Part shown: positions 11,694 to 23,335 of the stretch, one piece after another
Numbering within the stretch: the stretch's first letter is position 1
Layout: every line of letters begins with the position of its first letter
DNA from: Kalmusia sp. IMI 367209
Taxonomy: Eukaryota > Ascomycota > Dothideomycetes > Pleosporales > Didymosphaeriaceae
DNA: 64,000 bases
Reading direction: 5' to 3'
NCBI GenBank assembly: GCA_027946365.1
Contig: JAPEUQ010000010.1
Location: forward strand, 434,001-498,000
Notes under the pieces: model-generated
Database searches by the model: none
What the model was told of the DNA's origin: nothing
What the model saw: the letters and a program-made list of their open reading frames with translations, nothing else
Translations under genes and position numbers: made by a program

Positions 11694-12310
11694 TGCCTAA
11701 ATGATGATAAAATAATGATATTCTGGTTAAAGACTAATCGCCTGGTAGCCGATGATTCTGCAGAAGATCTATGTTTGTGAAGTGCACCTTAGGATAATAC
11801 GCTCGACTGTGGAAATCAGTTATAACGTGACTAAGTAGTAGTCGATGTTTTCGCTCACCTATTTGTTGAGCGTTGGAATGTCGCGCACCAAGGGATACGA
11901 CAACGAGACCGAGAATTGTGTCCCAAAGTCGGTCTGGCTTCAAACAACGACCGATGATCCACATAACATTTGCTGAAAAGATAACCAAGATGTGTGATGT
12001 TCACAATTCGACATAGAAATGCAAATCAGTGATGCCAAGGTGTCAACATGGGTGTTCCTCGGCAACGCCGCGGAGTGATAGCCTTGTTCCGGTATCGATC
12101 GCTCGGAGGCAGGGTTGGAGCTTTGGGATTGGAGTAGATTGCCATATTTGCCTACTCCAATTTATGGGGTAAGGTCTTCCGTGGAAAATCGCGTGCGACT
12201 AGTCGGGTTAGTGCGTTGCTCTAAGAAAATCTTGACTCCACAAATGCCTGCTCGCCCCGCGACTCCAATCCCACACCTCCAAAACTCCGCAACTCCAAGC
12301 TTGATACTAC
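11694..12310. promoter_or_regulatory. Bidirectional promoter between SDR gene and regulator gene
   Basis: This 617-base divergent spacer has no credible gene. ACTCCA-type sites are dense near the regulator: an inverted pair at 12128-12161, then copies at 12233-12240, 12261-12269 and 12291-12299. Another copy (12398-12405) lies inside the first intron of the regulator gene. This density suggests the regulator may control its own promoter (inference). Confidence 0.5.
12128..12161. repeat. Perfect 10-base inverted repeat, candidate operator
   Basis: ATTGGAGTAG (12128-12137) and CTACTCCAAT (12152-12161) are exact reverse complements separated by 14 bases. The arm is an extended form of the ACTCCA motif found at the neighbouring promoters. 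This layout suits a dimeric regulator, or two zinc-finger proteins on opposite strands. Confidence 0.5.
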
Positions 12311-14867
12311 ATGCACAGACACAGCCATACATGCCGTTATTGCTCTCGATCGTTCAAGCGTGCTGAACATTTGACCCGCCATCTCCGCACACGTGCGTTA
12401 CTCCACTTTTATTGATCCACCCCTACCACGCAAGATTAGGTAGCTGATAATTCGATGAGAAGATACACGCGAGAAACCATTCGTATGCCAATGTGGCGCA
12501 TCCTTTACGCGCCGAGATCTTCTCACGAGGCATTGGCGAATTACAGGCCATAGCGTCGCTGGTGTGAATGATAAGGAGCAAATACATGAGACGCAAGGAC
12601 AGGCTCCGCACAACATTTCGCCCAGTGATTTGAGCGTAGTCAACGTAGCTACAGAAGATGGAATGCTTGAGACTCCAGACCAACAACATCGACCCGAGCT
12701 ACCGACTCCTGTGGCGTCCTTTAATGATGTGCAAGAGCATGTCGATCCAGCTCTACATCATGATCCCTACCAAGACGAAGGGTTCGAAGATTTTCGAGAC
12801 TTCGTCAACTTCATCGATGGTGTAGGCCTATCCGCCCAATGGACACCTGAATATAACATCGATTGGATGCGACTCGATCACTATCCCCATGAGTCTCGAC
12901 GTCCCTCAGGAGAGTTAGAATCTCCGCATTCGCCCGGTCATGAAGATATCGGTACCCCTTTTAGCACTTGGCTACCTTCAGCTCCAGCTGATGACCAGGT
13001 TCATTTACGATCTCAATTAGGAGACGGTAAGATAGCATGTTACCTTGCAAATATCATAATGGGCAAGTCACTGATAGTTCTCACTAGACATACGCGAAAG
13101 TAGAGCCAGGCACGGAACATACCATGTAACAGATGATCATCGAAGCTTTCTAATCTCTCTTCTGTCGGCTTTTCCTTCTCCAATCTCAGATTTCGAGATA
13201 CCTTCTCGCCATGCCCTAACACGCTACATTACTGCTTTCTTTTCTGGCTTTCATAGTCACTTCCCGTTCATACATGAGCCGACCTACAAGCCATCATGTT
13301 CGCCTCTTGAACTGACACTGGCCATGTGTGCTGCTGGCGCTCAGTATTGTTTCGAGCGACGAAGCTCGGAGCGCCTCTTCCGTGTTGCCAAAGCCATCGT
13401 TTTCGAAAGACTACGCCAGGAAGAGTCGCATTTCGGTCCGCAAACGTTGGCGTTCATTGCTTCAACTAACATGCTCTCACCTGCGGTGCCGCTTACAACG
13501 AGACGAGCTGGCCCTTGGGCGCCACTTGATATGGCGAAAACGCTACTGATTCTTGTAGGATTTGCGACATGGGAGAGGAAAGACTTGTTACAACAAGCTT
13601 TCGCTCTGAGGGGACTTCTTGTTCAATGTCTTCGCGACAATGGTCTCAAAGAAGAAAGCAATTCGTCTAGCATTCCTACCGGAGCTAGATCAGCGTTGTG
13701 GGATCAATGGGTCCAACGCGAGTCCTCTCGACGTACAAAATTAGTAGCTTTTTGCTACATTAACGTTCACAGCATTGCATACAACATACATCCTCTTCTG
13801 TGGAGCAGTGAATTGCATCTGCGACTGCCTTGCTGCACTCCAGATTGGCAGGCATCAAGTGCCGCACAATGGGCATCACTCCAAAGAGAAGGCAAGGAAG
13901 ATCAAATGCCATTTCAAGAAGCCTTATCGGTACTACTACAAGGAGCTTTAGGAGTCAATTCGGTGCACCCAATACCAAGTCCTATCGGCAACTATATACT
14001 TCTACATGCCTTGCTACAGCGCATTCACGTGGTTCGCGAGCTGTCATTTCCAGCCACATCACCGACAACTATATCGGGCTCCGAGCTTCATACCATCGGG
14101 TAAGTGCCATTATATTAAAATCATTTCCCAGGTGTCCCTAGAAAGCAAGCTAACTCGCTTGCTAAGCCGTGCGCTTCGCTCGTGGACCTCATTATGGCAG
14201 CAAGCTCCCGAATCAATCCTCGACCCTAATAACGAAAGCGGCCCTATTCCTTTCACTTCAAGCGCTCTCTTGGTCGTGGCCTATATTCGACTTTCCCTTG
14301 ATATCGGTTCATACAGGCATTTAGAGTCACGTGATCCGGCGCTTATCGCTCAAGGTCTCGTCGGTCTACCCGACATCGAGCGCAACGACAATCTCTTGTC
14401 AGCTCTGCTATACTCAACTCATGCGCTAAGCATTCCTGTTAGACTGGGCATTGATAGAGTCGCGCGCAGCCAAGCTTTCTTTTGGAGTGTTCAACATGCT
14501 ATTTCCAGCTTCGAATGCGCAATATTCCTAGGAAAGTGGCTATGTTCTTTGCCTAGTCCGTTGAGGGAAGATATATTGACCCGTATGTTTCACCCCAAAG
14601 CGTCAGCTGTACTACCGCTCTAACGCAACATTAGGTTCCGAGACCCGCATCTTGCATTGGGTGAAATGCATCATCAAAGAGGCATATGCAGTCGTGGATT
14701 TTGACGAAGATGGCATGGATGATGAATTACCTGTTCCAAACGAACCTTTTCAGCTTGGGCTTGCTGTGCTGCATATCTGGTGTCGATTCTTCCGAGGCAA
14801 TACCCAGTGGCAGTTCGTCAACAACCTCGGCATCAGCCTCGAAAAGTATACAAAGACACTCACATGA
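12311..14867 (+). CDS. C2H2 zinc finger regulator with fungal_trans domain, 5 exons, 775 aa
   Basis: Exons are 12311-12392, 12463-13026, 13088-14099, 14146-14582 and 14635-14867. The first exon encodes CRYCSRSFKRAEHLTRHLRT, the first C2H2 finger, whose last His is completed across the intron. The second exon begins with EKPFVCQCGASFTRRDLLTRH, the second finger. A long acidic, Pro-rich linker follows, then the fungal-specific transcription factor domain (FHSHFPFIHEPTYKPS onward, with LTLAMCAAGAQYC and the ALRSWTSLWQQAPES block). This architecture belongs to fungal pathway regulators. The first exon is short and easily missed, and an annotation starting in exon 2 would lose finger 1. The exon 3/4 join is my best reading; using the nearer AG at 14131 would truncate the protein. 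It is probably the local regulator of the divergent SDR and neighbouring enzyme genes. Confidence 0.85.
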
Positions 14868-15033
14868 TGCAGATAAAGGTGAATTAAAATGAGGCCATGG
14901 AGGCTCTGTTGCGCGGTCTGAAGTAGGCAACCGCCGAAGATGACATTCCTTTACGAGGTGGCGTTCTTCGGCTCAGATAAGGCGGGTGACCCCGCGTACA
15001 GCCGCACCATGAACCTTCCCATCCGTGGTGAAC

Positions 15034-18000
15034 ATGCGCGCCAACTTCAATGAATGCGCTGCCAAATACAGCGCAAACACTACTGAAGGCGAGCACTTAC
15101 GATCACTTTACGGCTGGCATGGTCCTTTGCTAGGTATCAAGTACAGTCCTAATACGCAGATTACACGCGAAGGCTGCATTGCGCTCTGTGGGTCCGGCCC
15201 TGATCTGTACCGCTGGGAAGATGTTAGCCAAACCATTACAACATGGATCCTGTAAGCGCCCTTCACACTTATACTAATAACCTCTGTCTGAGTATACACA
15301 CAGTCCTGTAGTGGGCACGCTTCTTCAGGCACCATTCGAAAGCAACGCCTTCAGACGAACGCTGCTGGCCATTACACGATGGGTCGGATCGCCTATCGTT
15401 TCATTGTCGTATGTTCTATGGAACATAAAGGTATCTGCTAAGGCAGCTTTGATGGTCGACATGGCTGTCCCATACGACAAGGTGCCCGACCGGAAGACCG
15501 ACTTTGGTAGCATGAGGGACTCTATGTACCTGCTGCTAGCTATGAATCAATACACCATGAAACCTACGGCTATGCTAAGAGAGAAAGAGGCCGAGGGTTT
15601 GCTGAGGATTGTGTTATTTAGTAAGGATCTGAAGTTGACGGACACTGACAAAACATTACGACAAATGAGGCGTATCCTCGCTCGTGAGTTGCGCGAGATG
15701 AGACGGCGCGGCGCGGTGCCTGGTATGACTCCGATGTTTGCAATATTGGCTTGATTCTCTCCATGCTGATCAAGCTGCAGTATTCGTCTCTACTATGTGG
15801 TTCCTTTTCGCATTTGCGCTCTCTATACAAGCTGCTTTCGGCGTGGTGGGCGAGAATCGGACGGCTCATGACTTGGCGCTCGGGTGCATGCTCGCGTGGT
15901 TCCCGGTATGGATTCTCAATCTGCAGGCAAAGAACGAAAATTATGAGGATGTTCCCATTTTTGTATCATGTGTCTTTGGGAAATTTAGCGCACAATGCGT
16001 CCTCCCAGAATACACGATGCATGACTTTTGCCAAACCCTTGACTTTGGATGGTAGTGAACTCTCAAGTGTATCCTGCTAATATTTTCGTCGAGCAGATTC
16101 TGATCATGGCCACCATCGTAGATCGCAATCCAATCGCAGCGGAAGCGATTCGAAAGAAACTCAACGCGCTCGTCGATCACGTACGACATTCACTGCGTGA
16201 TGAGCAGCATCGTAGAGAGTTTATCGAAACTTTTAAAGACCAGCCGAAATTCCAACAACTAGCACCCTACATCCACGATATTGCAACAAAAGCTGAGTAC
16301 ATGAATAACTTCTTTGTAGAGTTCGCTGGACAAGCGCGTATACGCTGGCATTATGGAGCTGCACATCCTATCCTTTCCGACATCGAGAATTGTTATATCG
16401 CGGACAAGGGCCGAAATTGGCTTGCAAACGAGAGGGAGGCTCGCAGTAACCTTGTCTTGGGGCCCGTCAATGAAGAAGGGCTCGTTTGGTTCGACATCCG
16501 CGAATTCTGGCAAGTCGCTGCCGCAGTCGCTATTGTGTTGGGCAGTTGCGGTGGCGCCTTTATTCTTAGCTTTTTCACGCCAACTGTCGGGCTTGGTTGC
16601 CGCAGCGGTGGCTACACTATCTTCTTCTGTATATCCTTGGGATTGATGATCATGGAGATGGTCGTATGGTAAGTGTGGGTTCATTCTTGAATGAGTCGCA
16701 CACTGACTTCGTATCTTTACTCCTCTAGGTTGATACTATCCCCATACGAAATGCAGGAGCCTCGATGGCTGGCGAGGACCGCAACACGGCTACAGAGTAA
16801 TGCCTTTGTACATCACTTGGATGATAGAAGACACGACAAATGGGCGTACCTCAAACGACGAGCCTCGAGCTTCCTACGTACGACCGAAAACCTTTTTATT
16901 CGATTCATCGTCAGAACAGTCATGTTGTTTCCATTCAAAGATAAGGAGGCCGTGAAAGAGAAGATTGAGACTTTGTGGGGCGAATCTGTGAAGAAAATGC
17001 GTGCAATGAGTCCTCAAACTAAGTGGGAGATATTCTTTTTTCGGCCAGTGGAAAGTATCAACACCGTATGGCTGGTAAGTTCTATCAAATTGTCCTTGCA
17101 TTGATGTTGTATAGTCATAGGACAAAGCTTTGAGGATTTACACTTTGCGTTATGTATCCTGGGTTGACTCAGCGCACAATGCGTCTTCAAACCTTTGCCA
17201 TCTATCACATTCATCACGTTCGCTTCGTGTGCTGATTTATTCTAGGTCTACATCGTCGTTGCGCAAACATTTGGCTTCTACAAGACCTGTGATTGTGTCA
17301 CAAGTAATTGGGGTGGCAAAGGAGGTTACCTTGACTTCGGCGTACAAGACATCGCGAGCACATGGGTCGAGGCCTATTGGCTTACAGGAACGCTCCTTAC
17401 CTCTTGTGTGATGGGGCTCTCGATGTTCTACATTACGGTCGAGGTATATTCTCACACCTTCAACCACGGTGTCTAGCCTTTAACATCATCTGCAGTGGTG
17501 TCAACAATCCTTCCTGTCAACCGAAGACTACCATGACGCAAAACAAGGCCTCCGCATGACACGAATATACCGGCAATTCACATTCCCTCTCCGTCTTCTC
17601 TCCCGCCTTCTCTCACGGTTCACTTTCGACCCTTTAGAACGCTTCGCCGTCGCTATCGGCCTCATGAAGTACCCGCAGAAGACCCTCCTATGGACAAAGT
17701 CGCACACCTATGAACCTGACCTCCCCCTCCCCTACATCCCCCCGTTCAGACGCCAGGGCAATCCATCAATCGAACTCTCCGACTTCTCCACAGCAATGGT
17801 AAGAGATGACTCGCAGCAATCGCACCACGCGTACGAAACACCCGCCATGGCACACTCCCTGTTTCCACCTGCGATACCACAGTGGCGCCCCCGTCAAGAC
17901 AGCGACTCCTCTGCTGCCCATCCTTCACCATCAATGCTCGATCGTCCCAGCAATGACCTTTCTATATCGCCACTGTTGCGGCGGCCAAGCGAGGCGCACC

Positions 18001-18266
18001 ACTATCAACGTGAACGTGTGGGGTCGGCGAACTCAGAGGACGAGCGGCGCAGCAGCGGCGAGGAACATATCTCGCCGAACTTGCCGGGCTCCCCAAGAGG
18101 AGTGACTGAGCCGCCGGCGTTCACTTCGTTTCTGGGTTTGAGTGCGACTTTACAGAGTAGGCAGGGGTACACGCGGGCGAACTCGGACCCGGGGAGTCCT
18201 CCTAGTGCGGAAGGGTTGGGGATCAGGATAGGGGAGTGGGATGTGGAGCGGGGGCCGAGGGAGTAA
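15034..18266 (+). CDS. Large fungal integral membrane protein of unknown function, 7 exons, 882 aa
   Basis: Exons are 15034-15251, 15304-15722, 15781-15905, 16097-16668, 16729-17074, 17246-17443 and 17496-18266. The first part carries a conserved Cys block (CIALCGSGPDLYRWEDVSQT), then ITTWILPVVGTLLQAPFESN. Several hydrophobic spans follow (WFLFAFALSIQAAFG; MEMVVWLILSP; VYIVVAQTFGFYKTCDC; GLSMFYITVEWCQQSF). The C-terminus is a long Ser/Pro-rich cytosolic tail. I recognise the pattern as a conserved Pezizomycotina family without known function. Two introns (191 and 171 bases) are far longer than the rest and share a 15-base word. The start is uncertain: an ATG at 14941 could belong to an upstream exon. 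The protein has no evident link to the metabolic cluster. Confidence 0.82.
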
Positions 18267-18705
18267 GAGGACGGGGCTGGAAGGGGTGAGAGGGTGTACT
18301 TGTAGTGGATGTTATGATACATTTCGAGTTCATTGTAGATCATGATGCATTAGAGTCGTGAGCGTTAAAGTTTAGCATAGATTGTTCTGCTTACTGATTT
18401 AATCATTGCCCTCCATATTCATACTAGTTGCTGGACATCAGTGACCGTATACCTACGGCCGGTTTCGAGTTACTTGTAAGTCAGGATGGGTGCATACATA
18501 TCTGAAACACTTAATGCATCTTCGTAAGCGATGGGGCAACTGATTTGTCATAATGGCATGTGAAATATGGGAGGCTGAACCACTGAGGGTGGAAGAGGTA
18601 GGCGCACGGATTGAACCGCACGTGCTGGCGCGTCGCGACTTCCCGCACTAGATCTAGCGCCCCACGTGGATCTACGTCTCGACACCATTCAACATCCGCA
18701 AGACG
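18267..18705. other. Intergenic spacer
   Basis: This is the 3' region of the membrane protein and the promoter of the F-box gene. A CACGTG-like E-box lies near 18664. No gene is seen. Confidence 0.5.
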
Positions 18706-20649
18706 ATGACGCGCACGCTCTCTCCCGAGGAGTACCAAGAGCTCGGGAAGTCGTACTACAAGCTCAAGCAGTATGAAAAGGCTATCGAAGCATTCACGAA
18801 TGGCATTGAAGCCTCGGTCATCCCCACATCGACGCTTTACGACTACCGCGCCGCCAGCTTCGAAAAGCTCGCCGACTTCAACTCCGCCGTCAAAGATGGA
18901 CGCCTCGCGATTCGGACACACAAGCAGGATGTGAAGGGCTATCTGCGCACGGCAAGCGCGCTGCAGAAAATGGACAAGCTAGATACGGCGCTGAATATTT
19001 ACAAATACGGCATGAAGAACGTGCCCGTTGACCATAGGGACTTCAAGGTATACAGATGCAATTGTTTGGGAGGCAGCAATGTGCTAATATCGAGCTTAGC
19101 TATTGCAACAATTACACGACAGACTTACGCGCAAGCTCTCCCCGCCGACAGCCATCGACCCCCTCACCATCTTACCAGTTGAACTTGTTGAAATGGTTAT
19201 TGGTGACTTATCGTTTAAGAATATGGTAAGATAATCACACCAGGATTATATGATCAGATTTACTCACTCGATTTCAAGGTCAATTGTCTTCGCGTAAGCA
19301 AAGGCTGGAAGGTACGTCCGCTTCATCTGGATAACGTCCGCAATGGTGATCTCTGACATCCTCCATAGCACTATCTCACAAACCGCCCAAAACTTTGGTC
19401 CGACCTTGATCTTTCAGGTGCCGTGAAGCCTGTCTCCCGAACCTTCCTCGGAAATGCTGTCCGATATAGCCACAATACCCTACACACTCTAACAGTACAT
19501 CGCATACAACACACCGATATCCTTCGTAACATCGCTACCGCTTGCAAAAGTCTGCATACATTGACTATACTCTCTCTTCCCCACTTGGCGGCTGATACGC
19601 TCATCGAGGTTGCCCAGTGTGCACAAAATCTGAAGAATATATCGATACATACACATATCAGTATGGACACTGCGAATCAAATTCTGAGGAGACGTCCTGA
19701 GCTGGAGCATTTTGAGGTCAGGAAGATCATTTCAGCAGGTGCAAATATCGAGCCGGCGACCGTCATGGACTGGAAAGGAGGCCCGTTCGGCAGCCTAAAA
19801 AGCCTCGTGATACATGGCGACGCCTTTACGCGGCCATTGCCAGATGATGTTATGGCTTTGGTCCAACTAGCACCTGGGCTACAGTCGCTTAGTTATGTCG
19901 ATGGACCAAGGGCAAGGCCCACGTTTGGTCCTATGCTGTTTCATGAAACAAGCCTGACTACACTTATTTTGAAGAATGTCTCAAACAACGCTTTACCCCG
20001 GTTTCCATCAACGTTACAGCGCCTTATCTTCGATCCACAGACTGCACGGGCAGATTTATTATGGATGCAACATACTTGGAACGCCGCCACGCAATCCTGT
20101 TCTCGCGCTCTCACACATCTCAGTCTAGGCAATGATGTTCCTCTGTTTGCGGATTTTCTATCCGAACTTCTAAATACTTACACTGATGAAGGCGGAACAA
20201 AGTGTCCTATCGAAAATGCAGAACCTCTACGGCACCTCTTTCTTAGCGGGCAGCTAAACGAGGTCAACCTGGATGGGAGGGCTTCGACGCTACCAACACA
20301 ACACGACCTCACAGTCTCTACTTATCTACTCACTTCGCCCCGGATTTTGACGCGCTCATTGATCTCTTTAAGCCTCCCCGGTCAACCTCTTACGGACGAG
20401 GATATCAGCATCATTACCGATCTGACTGAACTTTCCACCGTTGATATCTCGAATACTAAAGTGTCTGGCTTTGGGATAAAGAAGCTGGTTGATGGATCCC
20501 CCTCACTTCGCTACATTAAGGCTGATCACTGCCGAAACTTAAGTAGTAGAGATGCAATAGAATATGCTGAGAGGAGAGGAGTGTATGTGAGCTACACACT
20601 AGGCGAGCCAAAAAAGGGCGCAAAGGGACGCAAGGTGAGATATGGATGA
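18706..20649 (+). CDS. pof3: TPR/F-box/LRR protein, Pof3/Dia2-like SCF subunit, 4 exons, 593 aa
   Basis: Exons are 18706-19047, 19100-19225, 19279-19311 and 19369-20649. Residues 1-115 form TPR repeats (ELGKSYYKLKQYEKAIEAFT; YDYRAASFEKLADFNSAVKD). The F-box follows (LTILPVELVEMVIGDLSF ... VNCLRVSKGWKHYLTNRPKLW) and is split over three exons, one of only 33 bases. The rest is leucine-rich repeats (LISLSLPGQPLTDEDISII; STVDISNTKVSGFGIKKL). This domain order is that of fission yeast Pof3 and budding yeast Dia2, which recruit substrates to SCF ubiquitin ligase at replication forks and in genome stability. The orthology is based on architecture rather than alignment, so the symbol is tentative. 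The basic C-terminal tail is short. Confidence 0.82.
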
Positions 20650-21058
20650 ATAAAACTGCATATAAAAATGAATACTTTGACTTAGCATTGTGTCGATGTT
20701 GCGACAAAAAAACGTCTGGATATCACGGTCGTGTCTTACACGGTAAGTTCTAGTAGGGGTTTTCCAAGCAAAAAGGTATCTGAGTATCCGTTACAGAAGG
20801 TAAGTAAACAGAATCTGATGCCCCTCGAGACTGCCACAAGGAATTATAATTGCACAGAATATACAGTGAAGCTGTTCCCGTAAAAACTCAATGCGACGCT
20901 CCACGTTCAACTAATGCTGTGTCAGGGGTGGATTAATTAAACGCACGGGCCATCCGACGATACCATTGCTCAACCGGCTGCCCCACGCTCTTCCCCGACA
21001 CACACAATGTAGCCTACCACCCAGAAACGCGCCTGGCCAATTCATACCTCCAGGCTCC
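20650..21058. other. Intergenic spacer, promoter of npr2
   Basis: This 409-base spacer has no supported gene. An open frame runs into the npr2 start from 20966, but it has no ATG before 21059. Confidence 0.5.
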
Positions 21059-22818
21059 ATGCCTACACGCGGAATTAAAGCGATCTTTTTCACGCGTTTC
21101 CACCATGAAAAAGGCAAGCTCGCCGACCCGACTCGTCCCCCAAAACTAACGAACTACAGGCTCCCGAGTCCTCCACCAAGTTCCTGAAGGCAGTATAACG
21201 GCCTCATCTTCGCCCTCCGCCCTGCGCCAACCCCTCTTCTCCTTCGACAGCATCACCTCGTACCTGATCCCGACACAACAATTCTGCGACCGCCTGCTTA
21301 CCTTCTGCGTCAACCACTACCGCGTTATCGGATACCCGGTATGCATTCGCGAGGGGAAATATAGCCGCAATGAGTTTATTTTCAACTGGGCGCTGGTGGT
21401 TGAAGAGGGATTGAGTGATTGGGTTGCGTTTGGAGAGGTGGTGAGGAAGGTGGGGCGGTTGTTGAGGGGATTGGAGGAGCAGGGGGGATTCGTTAGTTCG
21501 GAGGAGGATGGGATGGGTGTTTGGGAGGACGAGGACAATGGTGTAAGGAGGTGGAGGGGAGCAGGAAGTAAGGTTTTTGCATTGTGTGAGATGTTGTTGG
21601 AAGACTTGAATAATTATGCGGAGTGTATGATTCCAATCGGTAAGTCTTCTGCGTGTTCTACTTGGAGCTGGAGTGGACTAGTAGGGATGGAAGGCTGATG
21701 GTGAGTGGATAGACGATTCGAATACCATCAACCTCAAGCTATTCCCGACGCGCCCGCCACCACCGCCGATACACGCACATCAGGTCCCCATCCTGACCAT
21801 CAGCCTCTCCTCCCTCTCCACACCTATCTCCTCCGACCTTACACTCACTCGCATTTTACCCTACATCAACGGCATAAATAGCGTCGCGCAAATCGCTCAG
21901 CTCGCAGACACAGACCTCAGTCTTACGCGCAAAGCAATTCAGCACCTTGTCTTCTACGGCTGCCTCGTTCTCCTTGACATATTCAGCTTCGGCGCCGTGT
22001 ACGCCCTGAGCGCTGAAATTGGGGGGTTCATTGTCGATGAGGCAGTGCGGGAGGAGTGTGTAAGATATGTACAGGTGCCACGAGTACGTTGGGGCAATGT
22101 AACCCGGCTAGGCAGCGAGTCTTCAGTGTCAGCTCGCGATTCTCGCTCCTCAGTATCATCAAACGCATCCACAACCTCGACATACAGCGACACCCTATCA
22201 GCCACAGAGACACAAACGCCCGGTCACCTCCCCCCAACCTCCAACGAAGATGAGCCTGAGATCTCACACGAGACTCTCATAACGCTATACACTTCTCTCC
22301 GGCAGGGCGTCACGCTGCGAACATGGGTCCTTGAGCATCTCGACCTCCTGAGCGGAATCGATGTAAGGCGATTTATTACATTCGGGGTCATAAAGGGATT
22401 CCTGTATCGGATCCACAAATACGCTGTCGCAACATCCACTAACTCTTCTCTTCCTCCCGCACCCCCAACATCCTTGCAGTCGAATCCGACTTCCACCGCG
22501 CCTTCAACTCCACACGGCCACTCAGACACATCTACCATCCGTCACCCCTCCATCGCGCACCCTACACAACAAACACACCTACAGCATAAGCCTTCGCTCG
22601 CATCGACTCTGTTTGTGCCTGGCGGCGAGAGGAGGCTAGAGGGCTTGGATGGTTTAGGCAGTGAGGAGGAGCAGGCGTTCGGAGGCGTGGGTGGGATGGT
22701 GCGGTTTTTGGATGGAATGCATTGTTTTGATGAGATTTGTACAGAGATTGGGGGAAGCGAGAGGGTGGTTGAGGGAAAAATCAGGGCGTTGGGTGAGGTG
22801 CAGATTTTCAGTCGGTGA
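21059..22818 (+). CDS. npr2: Nitrogen permease regulator 2 (Npr2/NPRL2), 3 exons, 546 aa
   Basis: Exons are 21059-21113, 21160-21639 and 21713-22818. The start MPTRGIKAIFFTRFHHEKG is the conserved Npr2 opening (longin fold). It is followed across the intron by SRVLHQVPEGSI, then SYLIPTQQFCDRLLTFC and GYPVCIREGKYSRNEFIFN, all hallmark Npr2 segments. The C-terminal half has the INSVAQIAQLADTDLSLTRK winged-helix block. Npr2 with Npr3 and Iml1 forms the SEACIT/GATOR1 complex that inhibits TORC1 when amino acids are scarce, at the vacuole. The first intron uses a GC donor (AAG then GCAAGC), a known minority class; a GT-only gene finder would miss exon 1. A Ser/Thr/Pro-rich insert of roughly 60 residues after YRIHKYAVATSTN is probably disordered. 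Confidence 0.92.
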
Positions 22819-23335
22819 AGGGAGGGAGGAAGAGAGAGAGGAGGTAGGGATATACCCAGTGGATGGATGGAGGATAGCTTGGGGTTTGAAGATACGGTTT
22901 CATCGTAGGGTTGAGCGTTCGGGTAGACCAGTTCGTGCGCAAGTCATGCAGTGCTGTTAAGTAGATCAAAGCACTCCATCAATCCTCATCCGTGCAAACT
23001 AATTACTTCAACCAACCCAATAATCGAACGGGAAACCCAATATACATTGGATGCATAGAACATGATGTTACAGCACTACTAGACGAGTATGATAATTTCT
23101 AGATATGGTAGCGTTGAAGCATTGAAAGTCTACTGGTCGAACTTTCATGAAGTAAAAAGCCACTGACGCTGATGAAGCATCTACAAAGCCTTTTGATGGT
23201 GTTGAAGGACCACTCCTCGATACCTATTCAACGTATAGCACGTAAGGAATCACCCAGCGCTAGTGAAGCAATAAACCCTAGTGCTCCACATTGTTGAAGA
23301 AGCACGTCGTTGGTCATTGACCCCCTTCCTCTCCT
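22819..23335. other. Convergent intergenic spacer
   Basis: This 517-base 3' spacer lies between npr2 and the deaminase gene. No gene or repeat is recognised. Confidence 0.6.

Noticed and set aside
22224..22538. Minus-strand open frame of 104 codons
   Set aside because: It is antisense to the npr2 C-terminal exon, whose low-complexity sequence keeps the other strand open.
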